Assembly: GCA_019911965.1 (NCBI GenBank)
Contig: JAIOJF010000027.1
Span: forward strand, 1 to 64,000
Reading direction: 5' to 3'
Length of the DNA: 64,000 nucleotides
Source of the DNA: Paracoccaceae bacterium
Lineage (GTDB): Bacteria; Pseudomonadota; Alphaproteobacteria; Rhodobacterales; Rhodobacteraceae
The position numbers and the translations under genes were made by a program. The notes under the pieces are model-generated. The model worked only from the letters and a program-made list of their open reading frames with translations. It was not told the origin of the DNA and made no database searches. This document shows, one piece after another, positions 54,968-63,770 of this stretch. Each line of letters starts with the position of its first letter. The stretch's first letter is position 1.

Positions 54968-55160
54968 GAAGCGGGATGCGGGGGGAATCACGCGCCCCAC
55001 GATCCATGCCGCCGTCGCGGTCCGCGAGATTTCCCGAGCAGCACAGTCATCGGGCTTGCATTTCGCTCCGATTTGTCGCACTCGGCCCCCCTGAACAAAC
55101 ATATGCAAAAGTTGTAATGCAAGGGAATCCCGGGGGTCGATCCGGGTCAAGGATGACATC

Positions 55161-56078
55161 GTGCAAATCTATCTCCCTATAGCCGAAGTCTCGGTGAACG
55201 CATTTCTGTTGCTGGGCCTTGGCGGGCTGGTCGGCATCCTGTCGGGTATGTTCGGGGTTGGCGGCGGCTTCCTGATGACGCCGCTTTTGTTCTTCATCGG
55301 CATTCCCCCCGCCGTCGCCGTTGCAACCGAGGCCAACCAGATCGTCGCCTCGTCGTTTTCCGGCGTGCTGGCACATCTGAAACGCAAGACCGTCGATCTG
55401 AAGATGGGCACGGTATTGCTGATCGGCGGCCTGATCGGAGCCGCCATCGGCGTGCAGGTGTTCCGGATTCTGAAGGAAATGGGCCAGGTCGAGTTGCTGG
55501 TGAAGCTGTGCTACGTGGTGTTCCTGGGCGTCATCGGCTCGCTGATGTTCTCTGAAAGTCTGCGCGCCATCCGCCGCACCCGCGGTGCCCACCACAAGGC
55601 CCCGCCGCGGCGGCAGCATTCCTGGGTGCATGGCCTTCCGTTCAAGATGAAGTTCCGCACGTCGGGCCTCTATATCAGCGCCATTCCGCCGCTGATGGTG
55701 GGGGCGCTGGTCGGGGTTCTGGCGGCAATCATGGGGGTTGGCGGCGGTTTCATCATGGTGCCGGCGATGATCTATCTCTTGGGAATGCCGACCAAGGTGG
55801 TGATCGGCACCTCGCTGTTCCAGATCATTTTCGTCACCGGCTTCACCACGCTGATGCATGCCACCACCAACTATACAGTCGATATGGCGCTGGCGGTGCT
55901 GCTGCTGGTTGGCGGTGTGATCGGGGCGCAGATCGGCACAAGGATCGGCGTCAAGATGAAGGCCGAGCAATTGCGCATCCTGCTGGCGGTGCTTGTGCTG
56001 GGGGTGTCGATCAAGCTGGCGATGGATCTGCTGCTGCAACCGTCCGAGTTGTATTCGCTGGGCGCGGGGGGGCATTGA
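55161..56078 (+). CDS. TauE/SafE-family anion exporter
   Basis: Eight membrane segments in two inverted halves, each starting with the hallmark GILSGMFGVGGGFLMTPLL (about 19-37) and GVLAAIMGVGGGFIMVPAMI (about 180-199). The family moves sulfite, sulfoacetate or other anions. GTG start 55161 with AAGGA 8 nt upstream; 305 residues. Its stop overlaps the next gene, whose TIGR02186 product is a regular partner of this subgroup. Confidence 0.9.
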   Translation: MQIYLPIAEVSVNAFLLLGLGGLVGILSGMFGVGGGFLMTPLLFFIGIPPAVAVATEANQIVASSFSGVLAHLKRKTVDLKMGTVLLIGGLIGAAIGVQVFRILKEMGQVELLVKLCYVVFLGVIGSLMFSESLRAIRRTRGAHHKAPPRRQHSWVHGLPFKMKFRTSGLYISAIPPLMVGALVGVLAAIMGVGGGFIMVPAMIYLLGMPTKVVIGTSLFQIIFVTGFTTLMHATTNYTVDMALAVLLLVGGVIGAQIGTRIGVKMKAEQLRILLAVLVLGVSIKLAMDLLLQPSELYSLGAGGH

Positions 56079-56842
56079 TGATGCTGCGTATCCTGCTTGC
56101 CCTGATCCTGATGGCTGCACCGGCCCTGGCCGAAGAAAAGGTCGTGGCGGGCCTCAGCCAGGATAACGTGTCGATCACCGCGACCTTTGACGGCACCGGC
56201 ATCCTGGTGTTCGGCGCGGTCAAACGCGAGGCCCCGGCCCCGACCCATGCGCCGCTGCATGTGGTGATCGAGGTGTCCGGCCCGCCCCATGCCGTGACCG
56301 TCCGGCGCAAGGAAAAGGTGCTGGGCATCTGGATCAACCGCGACACGATCGAGGTGGATTCCGCACCCAGTTTCTACGCCATCGCCGCCACCGCGCCCTT
56401 GTCCGAGATCGTCAGCGAGACCGAGAATCTACGCCACAAGATCAGCGTCGACCGCCTGATCCGCATGGTCGGCGCGCCGGATCACATCAGCGATGCCGAG
56501 AATTTCGTTGAAGCCGTAATCCGCATCCGCCGGGACAACGGGCTTTACACCGATACCGGTACTTCGGTGCAACTGACCGACGAGACCCTGTTCAAGACCG
56601 AGTTCGATCTGCCGTCGAACCTGGTCGAGGGGGATTACAGCGCCCGGATTTTCCTTATCCGCGGCACCGAGGTGGTGGACAGCTTCGAGACCGCGATTGC
56701 CGTGCGCAAGGTCGGGCTGGAACGGTGGATATACAACCTGGCGCATCAGCGTCCGCTGATCTATGGCCTGTTGTCGCTGGCGATCGCGATTGCCGCAGGC
56801 TGGCTGGCATCGGCGGTGTTCCGGGTGCTGCGGCTGAACTGA
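56078..56842 (+). CDS. TIGR02186 family membrane-anchored protein
   Basis: A 254-residue protein with a signal peptide (about 1-18), a periplasmic domain that starts KVVAGLSQDNVSITATFDG, and a C-terminal membrane segment (about 228-250). This is the TIGR02186 family, which occurs next to TauE/SafE transporters in alphaproteobacteria and presumably works with them; the biochemical role is unknown. ATG 56078 overlaps the exporter stop (TGATG); ATG 56081 is equally possible. Confidence 0.87.
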   Translation: MMLRILLALILMAAPALAEEKVVAGLSQDNVSITATFDGTGILVFGAVKREAPAPTHAPLHVVIEVSGPPHAVTVRRKEKVLGIWINRDTIEVDSAPSFYAIAATAPLSEIVSETENLRHKISVDRLIRMVGAPDHISDAENFVEAVIRIRRDNGLYTDTGTSVQLTDETLFKTEFDLPSNLVEGDYSARIFLIRGTEVVDSFETAIAVRKVGLERWIYNLAHQRPLIYGLLSLAIAIAAGWLASAVFRVLRLN

Positions 56843-56857
56843 GGCTGGCGCCGGCAA

Positions 56858-56912
56858 CGAGGGGGCTCGCTGCCCCCTCGCACTCCCCCGCGAGTATTTC
56901 CGCCAAAAAGAA
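56858..56912. repeat. Intergenic hairpin element with GTATTT...GCCAAAAAGAA tail
   Basis: CGAGGGGGC (56858-56866) and GCCCCCTCG (56872-56880) form a 9-bp perfect stem with a 5-nt loop, followed by a C-rich linker and CGAGTATTTCCGCCAAAAAG at 56891-56910. I recall similar hairpin-plus-GTATTT-GCCAAAAAG units as common intergenic sequences in Rhodobacteraceae. A related tail (GGCAGTATTTTTGGCGAA on the minus strand) lies at about 28066-28083. Here it separates two convergent genes and could end transcription from both sides. Confidence 0.5.
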
Positions 56913-56934
56913 ATGTCCGATCGTGTCGGGTTAG

Positions 56935-57666
56935 TCAGCCGCGACCGATGAAGGGCATTTTGGTGGCCATGATGGTCATGAACTGGACATTGGCGCCGGG
57001 CGGCAATTCGGCCATGTGCAGCACCGCCTCGGCGACATGGGCCACATCCATATGCGGCGGCGGGGCCTCGCCATTGGCGACGGCGCGGTCGATCAGGGTG
57101 TCCAGCAGGTCGGTGCGGGCATTGCCGATGTCGATCTGGCCGCAGGCGATATCGAAGGGGCGGCCATCGAGGCTGATGGTTTTGGTCAGCCCGGTGATCG
57201 CGTGCTTGGTGGTGGTATAGGTGACAGAACCGTCGCGCGGCGCATGTGCCGAGATCGAGCCGTTATTGATGATCCGCCCGCCCATCGGCACTTGCCGCCG
57301 CATCCGCGCGAAGGCGGCGCGGGCGCAGTAATACATGCCGTTCAGGTTGACATCGACGGCGCGTTTCCAGTCCGCCAGGGGCACCTCGTCGATCGGGGCG
57401 GCGGGCGTGAAGATGCCGGCATTGTTGAACAAAACGTCCAGCCGGCCGGCGGTGTCGGTGAAGCGATCAAAGGCGGCATCCACCCCGTCGGGATCGGTGA
57501 CATCGCCGGTCAGGACCACGGCGCGGTCCTGACCCGCCGCGATTTCCACCAGCAGATCGGCGCGCCGCGCCAGCAGCCCGACCATCCAGCCTTTTGCCAG
57601 AAAATGCTCGGCGGTGGCGCGGCCGATGCCGGAACTGGCACCGGTGATCAGGATGGAACGCGCCAT
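56935..57666 (-). CDS. Short-chain dehydrogenase/reductase
   Basis: Classical SDR of 243 residues: cofactor motif [13 protein letters not shown] (about 6-18), NNAGIF (about 86-91), Ser in NNGSISAH and the Tyr-Lys pair in [10 protein letters not shown] (about 150-159). The residues after the glycine motif do not clearly indicate NAD or NADP. Substrate unknown. It is 5 nt behind the AsnC-type domain gene, so the two form an operon. Confidence 0.88.
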   Translation of the reverse strand: MARSILITGASSGIGRATAEHFLAKGWMVGLLARRADLLVEIAAGQDRAVVLTGDVTDPDGVDAAFDRFTDTAGRLDVLFNNAGIFTPAAPIDEVPLADWKRAVDVNLNGMYYCARAAFARMRRQVPMGGRIINNGSISAHAPRDGSVTYTTTKHAITGLTKTISLDGRPFDIACGQIDIGNARTDLLDTLIDRAVANGEAPPPHMDVAHVAEAVLHMAELPPGANVQFMTIMATKMPFIGRG

Positions 57667-57670
57667 CGCG

Positions 57671-57913
57671 CTAGAACGCGCGGAAGGTCAGCGTGGTCAG
57701 CGACCGGCTGATCCCGGGAATGTCGAGGATATGGTCGTTGATGAACTTGCCGATATCCTGATCTTCCGGGATGTAGAGCTTGGCCAGCAGATCGAAATCG
57801 CCGCTGGTGGAATACAATTCGGACGCGATCTCGCGGTTATAGATTGCATCGGCAACCTTGTAGGTCTTGCCGGGTTTGCAGCGGATTTGCACGAAGACGC
57901 ATTGCATCGGCAT
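57671..57913 (-). CDS. Stand-alone Lrp/AsnC ligand-binding (RAM) domain protein
   Basis: An 80-residue protein consisting only of the alpha/beta RAM domain of Lrp/AsnC regulators ([20 protein letters not shown] to [13 protein letters not shown]); there is no helix-turn-helix. Such stand-alone RAM proteins bind amino acids and can oligomerise with full-length Lrp proteins. ATG 57913 has GAAAGG upstream; the frame extends further but without similarity. It lies between the helicase and SDR genes on the same strand. Confidence 0.88.
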   Translation of the reverse strand: MPMQCVFVQIRCKPGKTYKVADAIYNREIASELYSTSGDFDLLAKLYIPEDQDIGKFINDHILDIPGISRSLTTLTFRAF

Positions 57914-57990
57914 GGCCCTTTCTTCAGGTCGCGTTTGGTCGTGGCGATTGTAATCGGCATTGGTGGAAGTGGGAACCGCAATTCGCGGGA

Positions 57991-59508
57991 TCACCCGGCC
58001 TCGGCCACCCCGTCGAGGCTGAGCGGGGCCGGGACTTCGCGGTTGAGATCATCCACCGACAAGGCCTCGTCCGGGCGCGACAGCATGTAGCGGGTGACCC
58101 AGTGCAGCCGGTTTTCGGCGCGGGTGATCGCCACATAGGCCAGCCGTTTCCAGAGCGCGATGCCTGCCTCGTCGCGGCCCGAGCGGGCGGCTGCGTAGAG
58201 GTCGGGCGCGAAGACCTGCACTTCGGGCCATTGCGAGCCTTGTGCCTTGTGGATCGTCACCGCCGCGCCATGCAGGAATGCCGCCCCCATGCGGGCGGCG
58301 GAAGGGATGAAGGGCTCTTCCTCGCCCGGGGCTTCGATCTTGATGATGGTGGCGGCGTTGACGCGCGGGTCCTCCGCACCGAACACGAACAGGCGGCTGA
58401 AACCGGCCTTGCGCCCGCGCCCGAGATAGACCGCCTGCGCCCCCTTGATCAGCCCGCGCGCCTCCAGATCGACGCGTTTCTTACGGTGTTTCAGCGGCAA
58501 CTCGATGCCGTCGCAGATCAGCGGTTCGCCCGGCAGCAATTCGGTGGCCGGCGCGTTGAAGGCGCTGCGGAAAGCGTGGATCAGGCGGATGCGGGTGGCG
58601 TTGCGCCAGACCAGCACCGGCGAACGCGCCATCATCCCGGCATCGGCACGCGGGGCCACCACCACGCGGTCATCGCGGCGGGCAGCCTGCTCGACCATGT
58701 GTTCAAAATCGCTGAAGCCCAGATCGGGATCGCCCAGCGCATGCGCCAGGTCGAGGATCGGGTTGTCGCCGTCCTGCCGGTGAATGCGGTGCAGATGCAC
58801 CTTGCGGCTGTCCTTGACCGCATCGAACGCCATCGCGCCGGACTGGCCGACCGGGGCCAGTTGAGCGGGATCACCGAACAGCACCAATGTTGGGAAAATC
58901 TCTTTCAGATCATCGAACTGGCGGTCATCCAGCATCGAGCTTTCGTCCACCAGCCCGATATCCAGCGGGTCCTCGCGCCTTGTCCAGCCGGTGATGAAAT
59001 CCGAGCCGCGCAGCCCGGCGGCGGCCAGCGCCCCGGGGATGGATTTATGCGCGGCATAAAGTGCCTCGGCCCGGTCCAGCGCGATATCGGACAGCCCCTC
59101 GATCTCAGGGCGGTCGCCCTTGCCGGTCAGCCATTCGGCGATCTTCTCGTATTCCGGATCGTACATCGGGGTATAGAGGATGCGGTGGATGGTGGTGGCC
59201 GGCACGCCGCGGGACCGTAGCACACTGGCTGCCTTGTTGGTGGGCGCCAGCACCGCAAGCGTGCGGCGGTCACGACTGCGCCGGCCTTCGTAATCGCCGG
59301 ACACCAGCTCGACGCCGCACGCCTCCAACTCGCGCACCAGATCGGCCAGCAGCATGGTCTTGCCCGACCCGGCCTTGCCAAGGACGGCAATCAGGCCGCC
59401 CGGCTTGCCGTCCGGCAGGGTGGCTGCATCGGCCAGATCAATGCCCGCTTTCCGCAGCACCCCGGCGATGCGGTCATGGGCTTCGGCCTGGTCCTCGGAA
59501 TACTGCAT
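57991..59508 (-). CDS. RecD-like ATP-dependent DNA helicase
   Basis: Superfamily 1 helicase of 505 residues. Walker A is VLGKAGSGKTML (about 42-53), motif II is LVDESSMLDD (about 187-196), followed by FGDPAQLAPVG (motif III, about 210-220), and a C-terminal UvrD_C_2-type segment has TIHKAQGSQWPEV and VAITRAENRLHW. It resembles the short RecD/TraA-like helicases (AAA_30/exodeoxyribonuclease V) not associated with RecBC. Start ATG 59508 follows AAGGGG. Divergent from the aminotransferase gene with 150 bp between. Confidence 0.9.
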   Translation of the reverse strand: MQYSEDQAEAHDRIAGVLRKAGIDLADAATLPDGKPGGLIAVLGKAGSGKTMLLADLVRELEACGVELVSGDYEGRRSRDRRTLAVLAPTNKAASVLRSRGVPATTIHRILYTPMYDPEYEKIAEWLTGKGDRPEIEGLSDIALDRAEALYAAHKSIPGALAAAGLRGSDFITGWTRREDPLDIGLVDESSMLDDRQFDDLKEIFPTLVLFGDPAQLAPVGQSGAMAFDAVKDSRKVHLHRIHRQDGDNPILDLAHALGDPDLGFSDFEHMVEQAARRDDRVVVAPRADAGMMARSPVLVWRNATRIRLIHAFRSAFNAPATELLPGEPLICDGIELPLKHRKKRVDLEARGLIKGAQAVYLGRGRKAGFSRLFVFGAEDPRVNAATIIKIEAPGEEEPFIPSAARMGAAFLHGAAVTIHKAQGSQWPEVQVFAPDLYAAARSGRDEAGIALWKRLAYVAITRAENRLHWVTRYMLSRPDEALSVDDLNREVPAPLSLDGVAEAG

Positions 59509-59658
59509 CTGGTGCCCCTTGTTTCGGCGGACCTTAGCCTGCCGGCGATACCGGGGCCAGACGGTTCCGCGCCGCGACGCTGCGTCCGCGCGGGCTGGAC
59601 CTTGCCTGCCGGCGATGATTAGATGCGCCGGATTCGGGGTACGAAAGGAATACCGGGC

Positions 59659-60525
59659 ATGGCCTTCGGCAAGATCATCTTCACCTATTTCGAGGGCACA
59701 TGGCACAAGGGCGATGTGCCGATCATGCGGGCGGCCGATCACGGGTCCTGGCTGGGCACCACGGTGTTCGACGGGGCGCGCCTGTTCGAGGGAATCACGC
59801 CCGATCTGCTGGCGCATTGCGAGCGGGTCAACCGTTCGGCGCTGGCACTGGGGATTACGCCGACGCATAGGCCCGAACAGATCCGCGATATCGCGCTTGA
59901 GGGGCTGAAACTGTTCCCGGCGGGCACGGCGGTTTATATCAGGCCGATGTATTGGGGGATCGAGGCTGGCCTGCTGGGTATCCTGCCGAAAGAGGATTCG
60001 ACCGGTTTCTGCATCTGCCTCGAAGACGCCCCGATGCCGACGGCGGAAACCTCAACCACGCTCACGCGCACGCAGTATCGCCGCCCGGTTCTGGCCGACG
60101 CGGTGGTCAATGCCAAGGCCGGGTGCTTGTATCCCAACAACGCGCGGATGCTGCGCGAAGCGGTTGCCAAGGGGTTTGGCAATGCGCTGGTCGGGGATGC
60201 CAACGGCAATGTCGCCGAGACCGCCTCGGCCAATGTGTTCATGGTGAAGGACGGCGCGATCTTCACGCCGATCGCCAATGGCACCTTTCTGGCCGGTATC
60301 ACCCGGTCGCGGCATATCAACCTGTTGCGCGGGGCCGGCCGCGAGGTGCATGAATCGGTACTGACATTCGACGATTTCGACAATGCCGACGAGGTGTTCA
60401 TCACCGGCAATCTGTCGAAAATCATGCCGGTGACGCAGTTCGACGACACGCATTACCAGGTTGGCCCGGTCACCCGGATGGCGCGCGAGCTTTACTGGGA
60501 CTGGGCGCATTCAAATGCGGATTGA
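59659..60525 (+). CDS. Branched-chain amino acid aminotransferase-like, fold type IV
   Basis: PLP class IV aminotransferase of 288 residues. The PLP lysine is in VVNAKAGCLYPNN (about 154), and the phosphate-binding region reads NVAETASANVFMVKDG (about 191-206). It probably transaminates branched-chain 2-oxo acids with glutamate; D-amino acid aminotransferase or aminodeoxychorismate lyase activity of this fold is less likely given the length. AAAGGAA precedes ATG 59659. Confidence 0.88.
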   Translation: MAFGKIIFTYFEGTWHKGDVPIMRAADHGSWLGTTVFDGARLFEGITPDLLAHCERVNRSALALGITPTHRPEQIRDIALEGLKLFPAGTAVYIRPMYWGIEAGLLGILPKEDSTGFCICLEDAPMPTAETSTTLTRTQYRRPVLADAVVNAKAGCLYPNNARMLREAVAKGFGNALVGDANGNVAETASANVFMVKDGAIFTPIANGTFLAGITRSRHINLLRGAGREVHESVLTFDDFDNADEVFITGNLSKIMPVTQFDDTHYQVGPVTRMARELYWDWAHSNAD

Positions 60526-60621
60526 AGCGCGGCGGGGCGGACTTGTCGCAATGCGCGGGCCTGTTCGGCGCGCTGGCGATCTGCTAACATCCGCGTTCGA
60601 TTAGGGTTGCAAGAGGGCTAA

Positions 60622-61077
60622 ATGCGCAAGTTTCTGGTAATACTGGACAGCACCACCGAATGCCTTAACGCGATGCGTTTCGCGGCCCTCCGGGCATCGC
60701 ATACAGGCGGCGGCGTGGTGATCCTGGCGGTGATCCCGCCGGAGGAATTCAACCACTGGATCGGCGTTGCCGATATCATGCGCGAAGAAGCGCGCGAGCG
60801 GATCGAGGCGCATTTCAAGGTGTTCTCGGAGCGGATGCAAAAGGAAGAAGGCATCAGCCCGGAACTGGTGATCCGCGAAGGCAAGGTCGAGGCCGAGATC
60901 ATAGATTATATCCAGGATGAACCGGATGTCGGGGTTTTGGTACTGGGGGCGGGCACCGGCAAGGAAGGCCCCGGCCCCCTGATCAACTACGTGCTGCGCC
61001 ATTCCGGCACGCTGCCGATACCGGTTACCGTGGTGCCCGGCGCGATGAGCAAGGAAGCAATCAAGGCGGTTGCCTGA
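60622..61077 (+). CDS. Universal stress protein family protein
   Basis: A single UspA domain of 151 residues starting KFLVILDSTTECLNAMRFAA, with the nucleotide-loop region VLVLGAGTGKEGPGPLINYVL (about 110-130; GxGxxG-like, then G9-type spacing) suggesting ATP binding. The physiological trigger is unknown. GAGGG sits a few nt before ATG 60622. Monocistronic. Confidence 0.9.
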   Translation: MRKFLVILDSTTECLNAMRFAALRASHTGGGVVILAVIPPEEFNHWIGVADIMREEARERIEAHFKVFSERMQKEEGISPELVIREGKVEAEIIDYIQDEPDVGVLVLGAGTGKEGPGPLINYVLRHSGTLPIPVTVVPGAMSKEAIKAVA

Positions 61078-61160
61078 AGCTGCTGCGAATCGGTCCTGCA
61101 AGGTTTTTCGGCCTGACGGGGGCAATAGTCACTTTTTCCAAATCAGCGCCAATCGCCGCC

Positions 61161-61201
61161 AGTAACGGTGATTGTTTATAACTTATTGTTTTACCGTTAC
61201 T
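61161..61201. promoter_or_regulatory. 9-bp inverted repeat in an AT-rich gap before the outer-membrane protein gene
   Basis: AGTAACGGT (61161-61169) and ACCGTTACT (61193-61201) are perfectly complementary and flank a 23-nt AT-rich core containing TTTATAAC. A T-run (61201-61205) follows. It could be a weak terminator for the stress-protein gene or paired operator half-sites around a promoter for the downstream gene, which starts 139 bp later. Confidence 0.4.
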
Positions 61202-61339
61202 TTTTCACACCATCCTGCCGTTTTTCTGCCCGAAACCCGCCGCATCCCTGTTTTGCAAGCCCAAACCGCAGGACCATCGGGGCACGGGGAGGCTGCGATA
61301 CTTTGCGTAGGCATTTCCCTGTCCAACGGGAGAACGCGC

Positions 61340-62200
61340 ATGAAAAGCTTCCTGACCTGCACAGCACTGGCATTTTGCATTGGAGCAACCGCACCGGCCC
61401 AGGCCCAGACCTTCGGCTATGCCGGGATCGGCTATGGCGTTCAGCGCGGTGCCAATCCCGATAACGGCGCGCCCGAGACCCACGGTTTCGGGCAGATCGA
61501 CGGCGCGTTCGGGTTTGGCGGCACTCGCGCGGTCAGCTTCATTATCGAAGCCTCGACCCGCACGGATGCCTATACAACCTCCCTCATCACCGGCACACCG
61601 TCGACCGGGGAAACCAATCTGGCCGGGCATGTCTGGTACGATCCTGGCGGACGCACGAGGGTCGGCGCATTCGCAGGCTACGCCTTCGCCACCAATCCCA
61701 ATCCGAACGAACGCCAGACGCTCGCCTATCTCGGCGTGCAGGCGATTCAGGATCTGGGCCGCGATCTGCTGATATTCGGTCAGATCGGCACCGGCACATC
61801 GGGACCGGTTGGCACCAAGAACAGTTACGGCTTTCACAACGGTGTGTTCGGGCGGGTCGGGATCGCCTGGGGGGGATTGGCCAATACCAGCCTGCGCGCC
61901 GAGATCGAAATCGCCGCGTCACCGCGTTACGAGGCCATTGACGAATCCGGGATGTTCCGCAGCCTGCTGATCGGCGGCGAGACAGCCATTGGCGGCGGCA
62001 ACTGGGCAGCGACCTATGGTGTGCGAACCGCGCTTTACGATGCGCTGGACGATCCTGACAAGCTGGAAGAAACCACCATCACAGCCGGTATCCGCTATAC
62101 GTTCGGCAACAAGGGCGCGCAGGAACGGCTGCGCGCGGGCATGATCGGCACGCCGCTTCTGCCGGTTCGCGCCACCACCGTGACGCCGATGATGGATTGA
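61340..62200 (+). CDS. Probable outer-membrane beta-barrel protein
   Basis: A 286-residue protein with a signal peptide (about 1-22, cleavage after AQA). The mature part alternates Gly/aromatic-rich beta strands (for example TFGYAGIGYGVQRG, VGAFAGYAFATN, FGRVGIAWGG and TITAGIRYTFG), as in small porin-like or OmpW/OprD-type barrels, but the last residues (a basic and polar tail of about 25) do not end in the canonical aromatic residue. GGGAGA precedes ATG 61340. I cannot name the family or ligand. Confidence 0.75.
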   Translation: MKSFLTCTALAFCIGATAPAQAQTFGYAGIGYGVQRGANPDNGAPETHGFGQIDGAFGFGGTRAVSFIIEASTRTDAYTTSLITGTPSTGETNLAGHVWYDPGGRTRVGAFAGYAFATNPNPNERQTLAYLGVQAIQDLGRDLLIFGQIGTGTSGPVGTKNSYGFHNGVFGRVGIAWGGLANTSLRAEIEIAASPRYEAIDESGMFRSLLIGGETAIGGGNWAATYGVRTALYDALDDPDKLEETTITAGIRYTFGNKGAQERLRAGMIGTPLLPVRATTVTPMMD

Positions 62201-62219
62201 TGCGGCCCGCACGGGGCCG

Positions 62220-63770
62220 TCATTTCCCGCCGCGTTGCATTGCACTTCGCAGCGACTCTCGTGTGATTGCGCCGGTGGCGAAGGCCGCACCGGCATAGAC
62301 CGCGCCACCGGCGATCACCAAAAGCGCCAGTGCCGGATAACGCGCGCCATCGGTCGCAAGCCAGGGGGCCAGCCAGCCTGCCAGCAGCCAAAGACATACC
62401 GCCATCACGCCGGTCGCCAACGCCAGCCGGGGCAAGGCCCGCAGCAGCCGCGCATCGGGCCGCGCCGCCTCGCCCATGCCGCGCGAACCGGCCCAGAGCA
62501 GCGCCACCATCGCCCAGCCTGCCAGTGTCGTGCCCAAAGCCGCCGCCAGGAAGCCAAGCGGCCCCATCAGGCCGACCGCCAGAACCGCATTGACCGCCAT
62601 CGCCACCAGCGCGTAGCGGAACGGCCGGGTGGTATCCTCGCGGGCGAAATAAAGCGGTTGCAGCACCTTTTGCAGCACGAAGGCCGGCAGGCCCAGCCCG
62701 TAAATCGCCAGCGCCTGTGCCGTCATCGCGGCATCGGTGGCATCGAACGCGCCGCGCTGGAACAAAACGGCGATCAGCGGTCCCGGGATCACCACCAGCG
62801 CCGCCGCCGCCGGTAGCGTCAGCGCCAGCGAAAACTCCGCCGCGCGGTTGACGGCATAGCGACCGCCGACTGCGTCATCGGCCCGCAACCGCCGCGCCAG
62901 ATCGGGCAGCAGCACCACGCCGATGGCGATGCCAACCACGCCCAGCGGCAACTGGTACAAACGATCCGCATAATTCAGCCAGGCAATCGCGCCGTCAAAG
63001 AACGAGGCCACCTGCCGGCCGACCAGCAGGTTTACCTGCACCACCCCACCGGCCAGCGCCGCCGGGGCGGCGATCACCGCCAGCCGTTTCAACTCGGGCG
63101 TCAGACGGGGCCAGCGCGGCCAGAGGCGCAGGCCTGCCTTCGCCGCCGCCCGCCACACCATCACCATCTGCGCCACCCCCGCCAGCGGCACCGTCCAGAC
63201 CAGCGCGTGCCCGATATCCCAGCCTGCAGCCCAGGCCAGCAGCATCGCGCCGATGAACAGGATGTTCAGCAGAACCGGCGCCGCCGCCGCCACCCAGAAC
63301 CGCCCCAGCGCGTTCAAAGCCCCGGAGATCAGTGCCGCCGCCGAGATGAACAGGATATAGGGGAAGGCGATGCGCCCGAAATCGACCGCCAGGTCGAACC
63401 GTTCATCCGCCAGAAACCCCGAGGCCATCGCCAGCACCAGCCAGGGCATGAACATCTGCGCCAGCAGCGTCACCACCAGCACCACCGCCAGCAAACCCGA
63501 CAGCGCGTCGCGGGCGAAGTCCTGGGCATTGTCCCCGGCCTCGACCTTCTTGGCGAACATCGGCACGAAAGCCATGTTGAACGCGCCTTCGGCGAAGAAC
63601 CTCCGGAACATGTTGGGCAGCGAAAAGGCGATAAGGAATGCCTCGGCCACTGGTCCCGCGCCCAGGAATGCGGCGATCATGATGTCGCGCACGAAGCCCA
63701 GGATGCGGCTCATCAGGGTCCAGAAACCGACGGTGAAAAACCCCCGGATCAGGCGGATCGGCCTTGTCAT
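62220..63770 (-). CDS. murJ: Lipid II flippase MurJ
   Basis: Flips lipid II across the inner membrane for peptidoglycan synthesis. The 516-residue MviN/MurJ protein has about 14 transmembrane segments; SRILGFVRDIMIAAFLGAGPVAEAFLIAFSLPNMFRR (about 20-56) is the MurJ signature, with the essential-type Arg in the FVRD and FRR positions. It starts with an ATG overlapping the glnD stop (4 nt), the usual glnD-murJ pairing of Rhodobacterales. Confidence 0.95.
   Translation of the reverse strand: MTRPIRLIRGFFTVGFWTLMSRILGFVRDIMIAAFLGAGPVAEAFLIAFSLPNMFRRFFAEGAFNMAFVPMFAKKVEAGDNAQDFARDALSGLLAVVLVVTLLAQMFMPWLVLAMASGFLADERFDLAVDFGRIAFPYILFISAAALISGALNALGRFWVAAAAPVLLNILFIGAMLLAWAAGWDIGHALVWTVPLAGVAQMVMVWRAAAKAGLRLWPRWPRLTPELKRLAVIAAPAALAGGVVQVNLLVGRQVASFFDGAIAWLNYADRLYQLPLGVVGIAIGVVLLPDLARRLRADDAVGGRYAVNRAAEFSLALTLPAAAALVVIPGPLIAVLFQRGAFDATDAAMTAQALAIYGLGLPAFVLQKVLQPLYFAREDTTRPFRYALVAMAVNAVLAVGLMGPLGFLAAALGTTLAGWAMVALLWAGSRGMGEAARPDARLLRALPRLALATGVMAVCLWLLAGWLAPWLATDGARYPALALLVIAGGAVYAGAAFATGAITRESLRSAMQRGGK

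Noticed and set aside
55103-55122. Direct repeat of ATGCAA upstream of the TauE/SafE gene
   Set aside because: Only six bases, in one AT-rich patch; likely chance.
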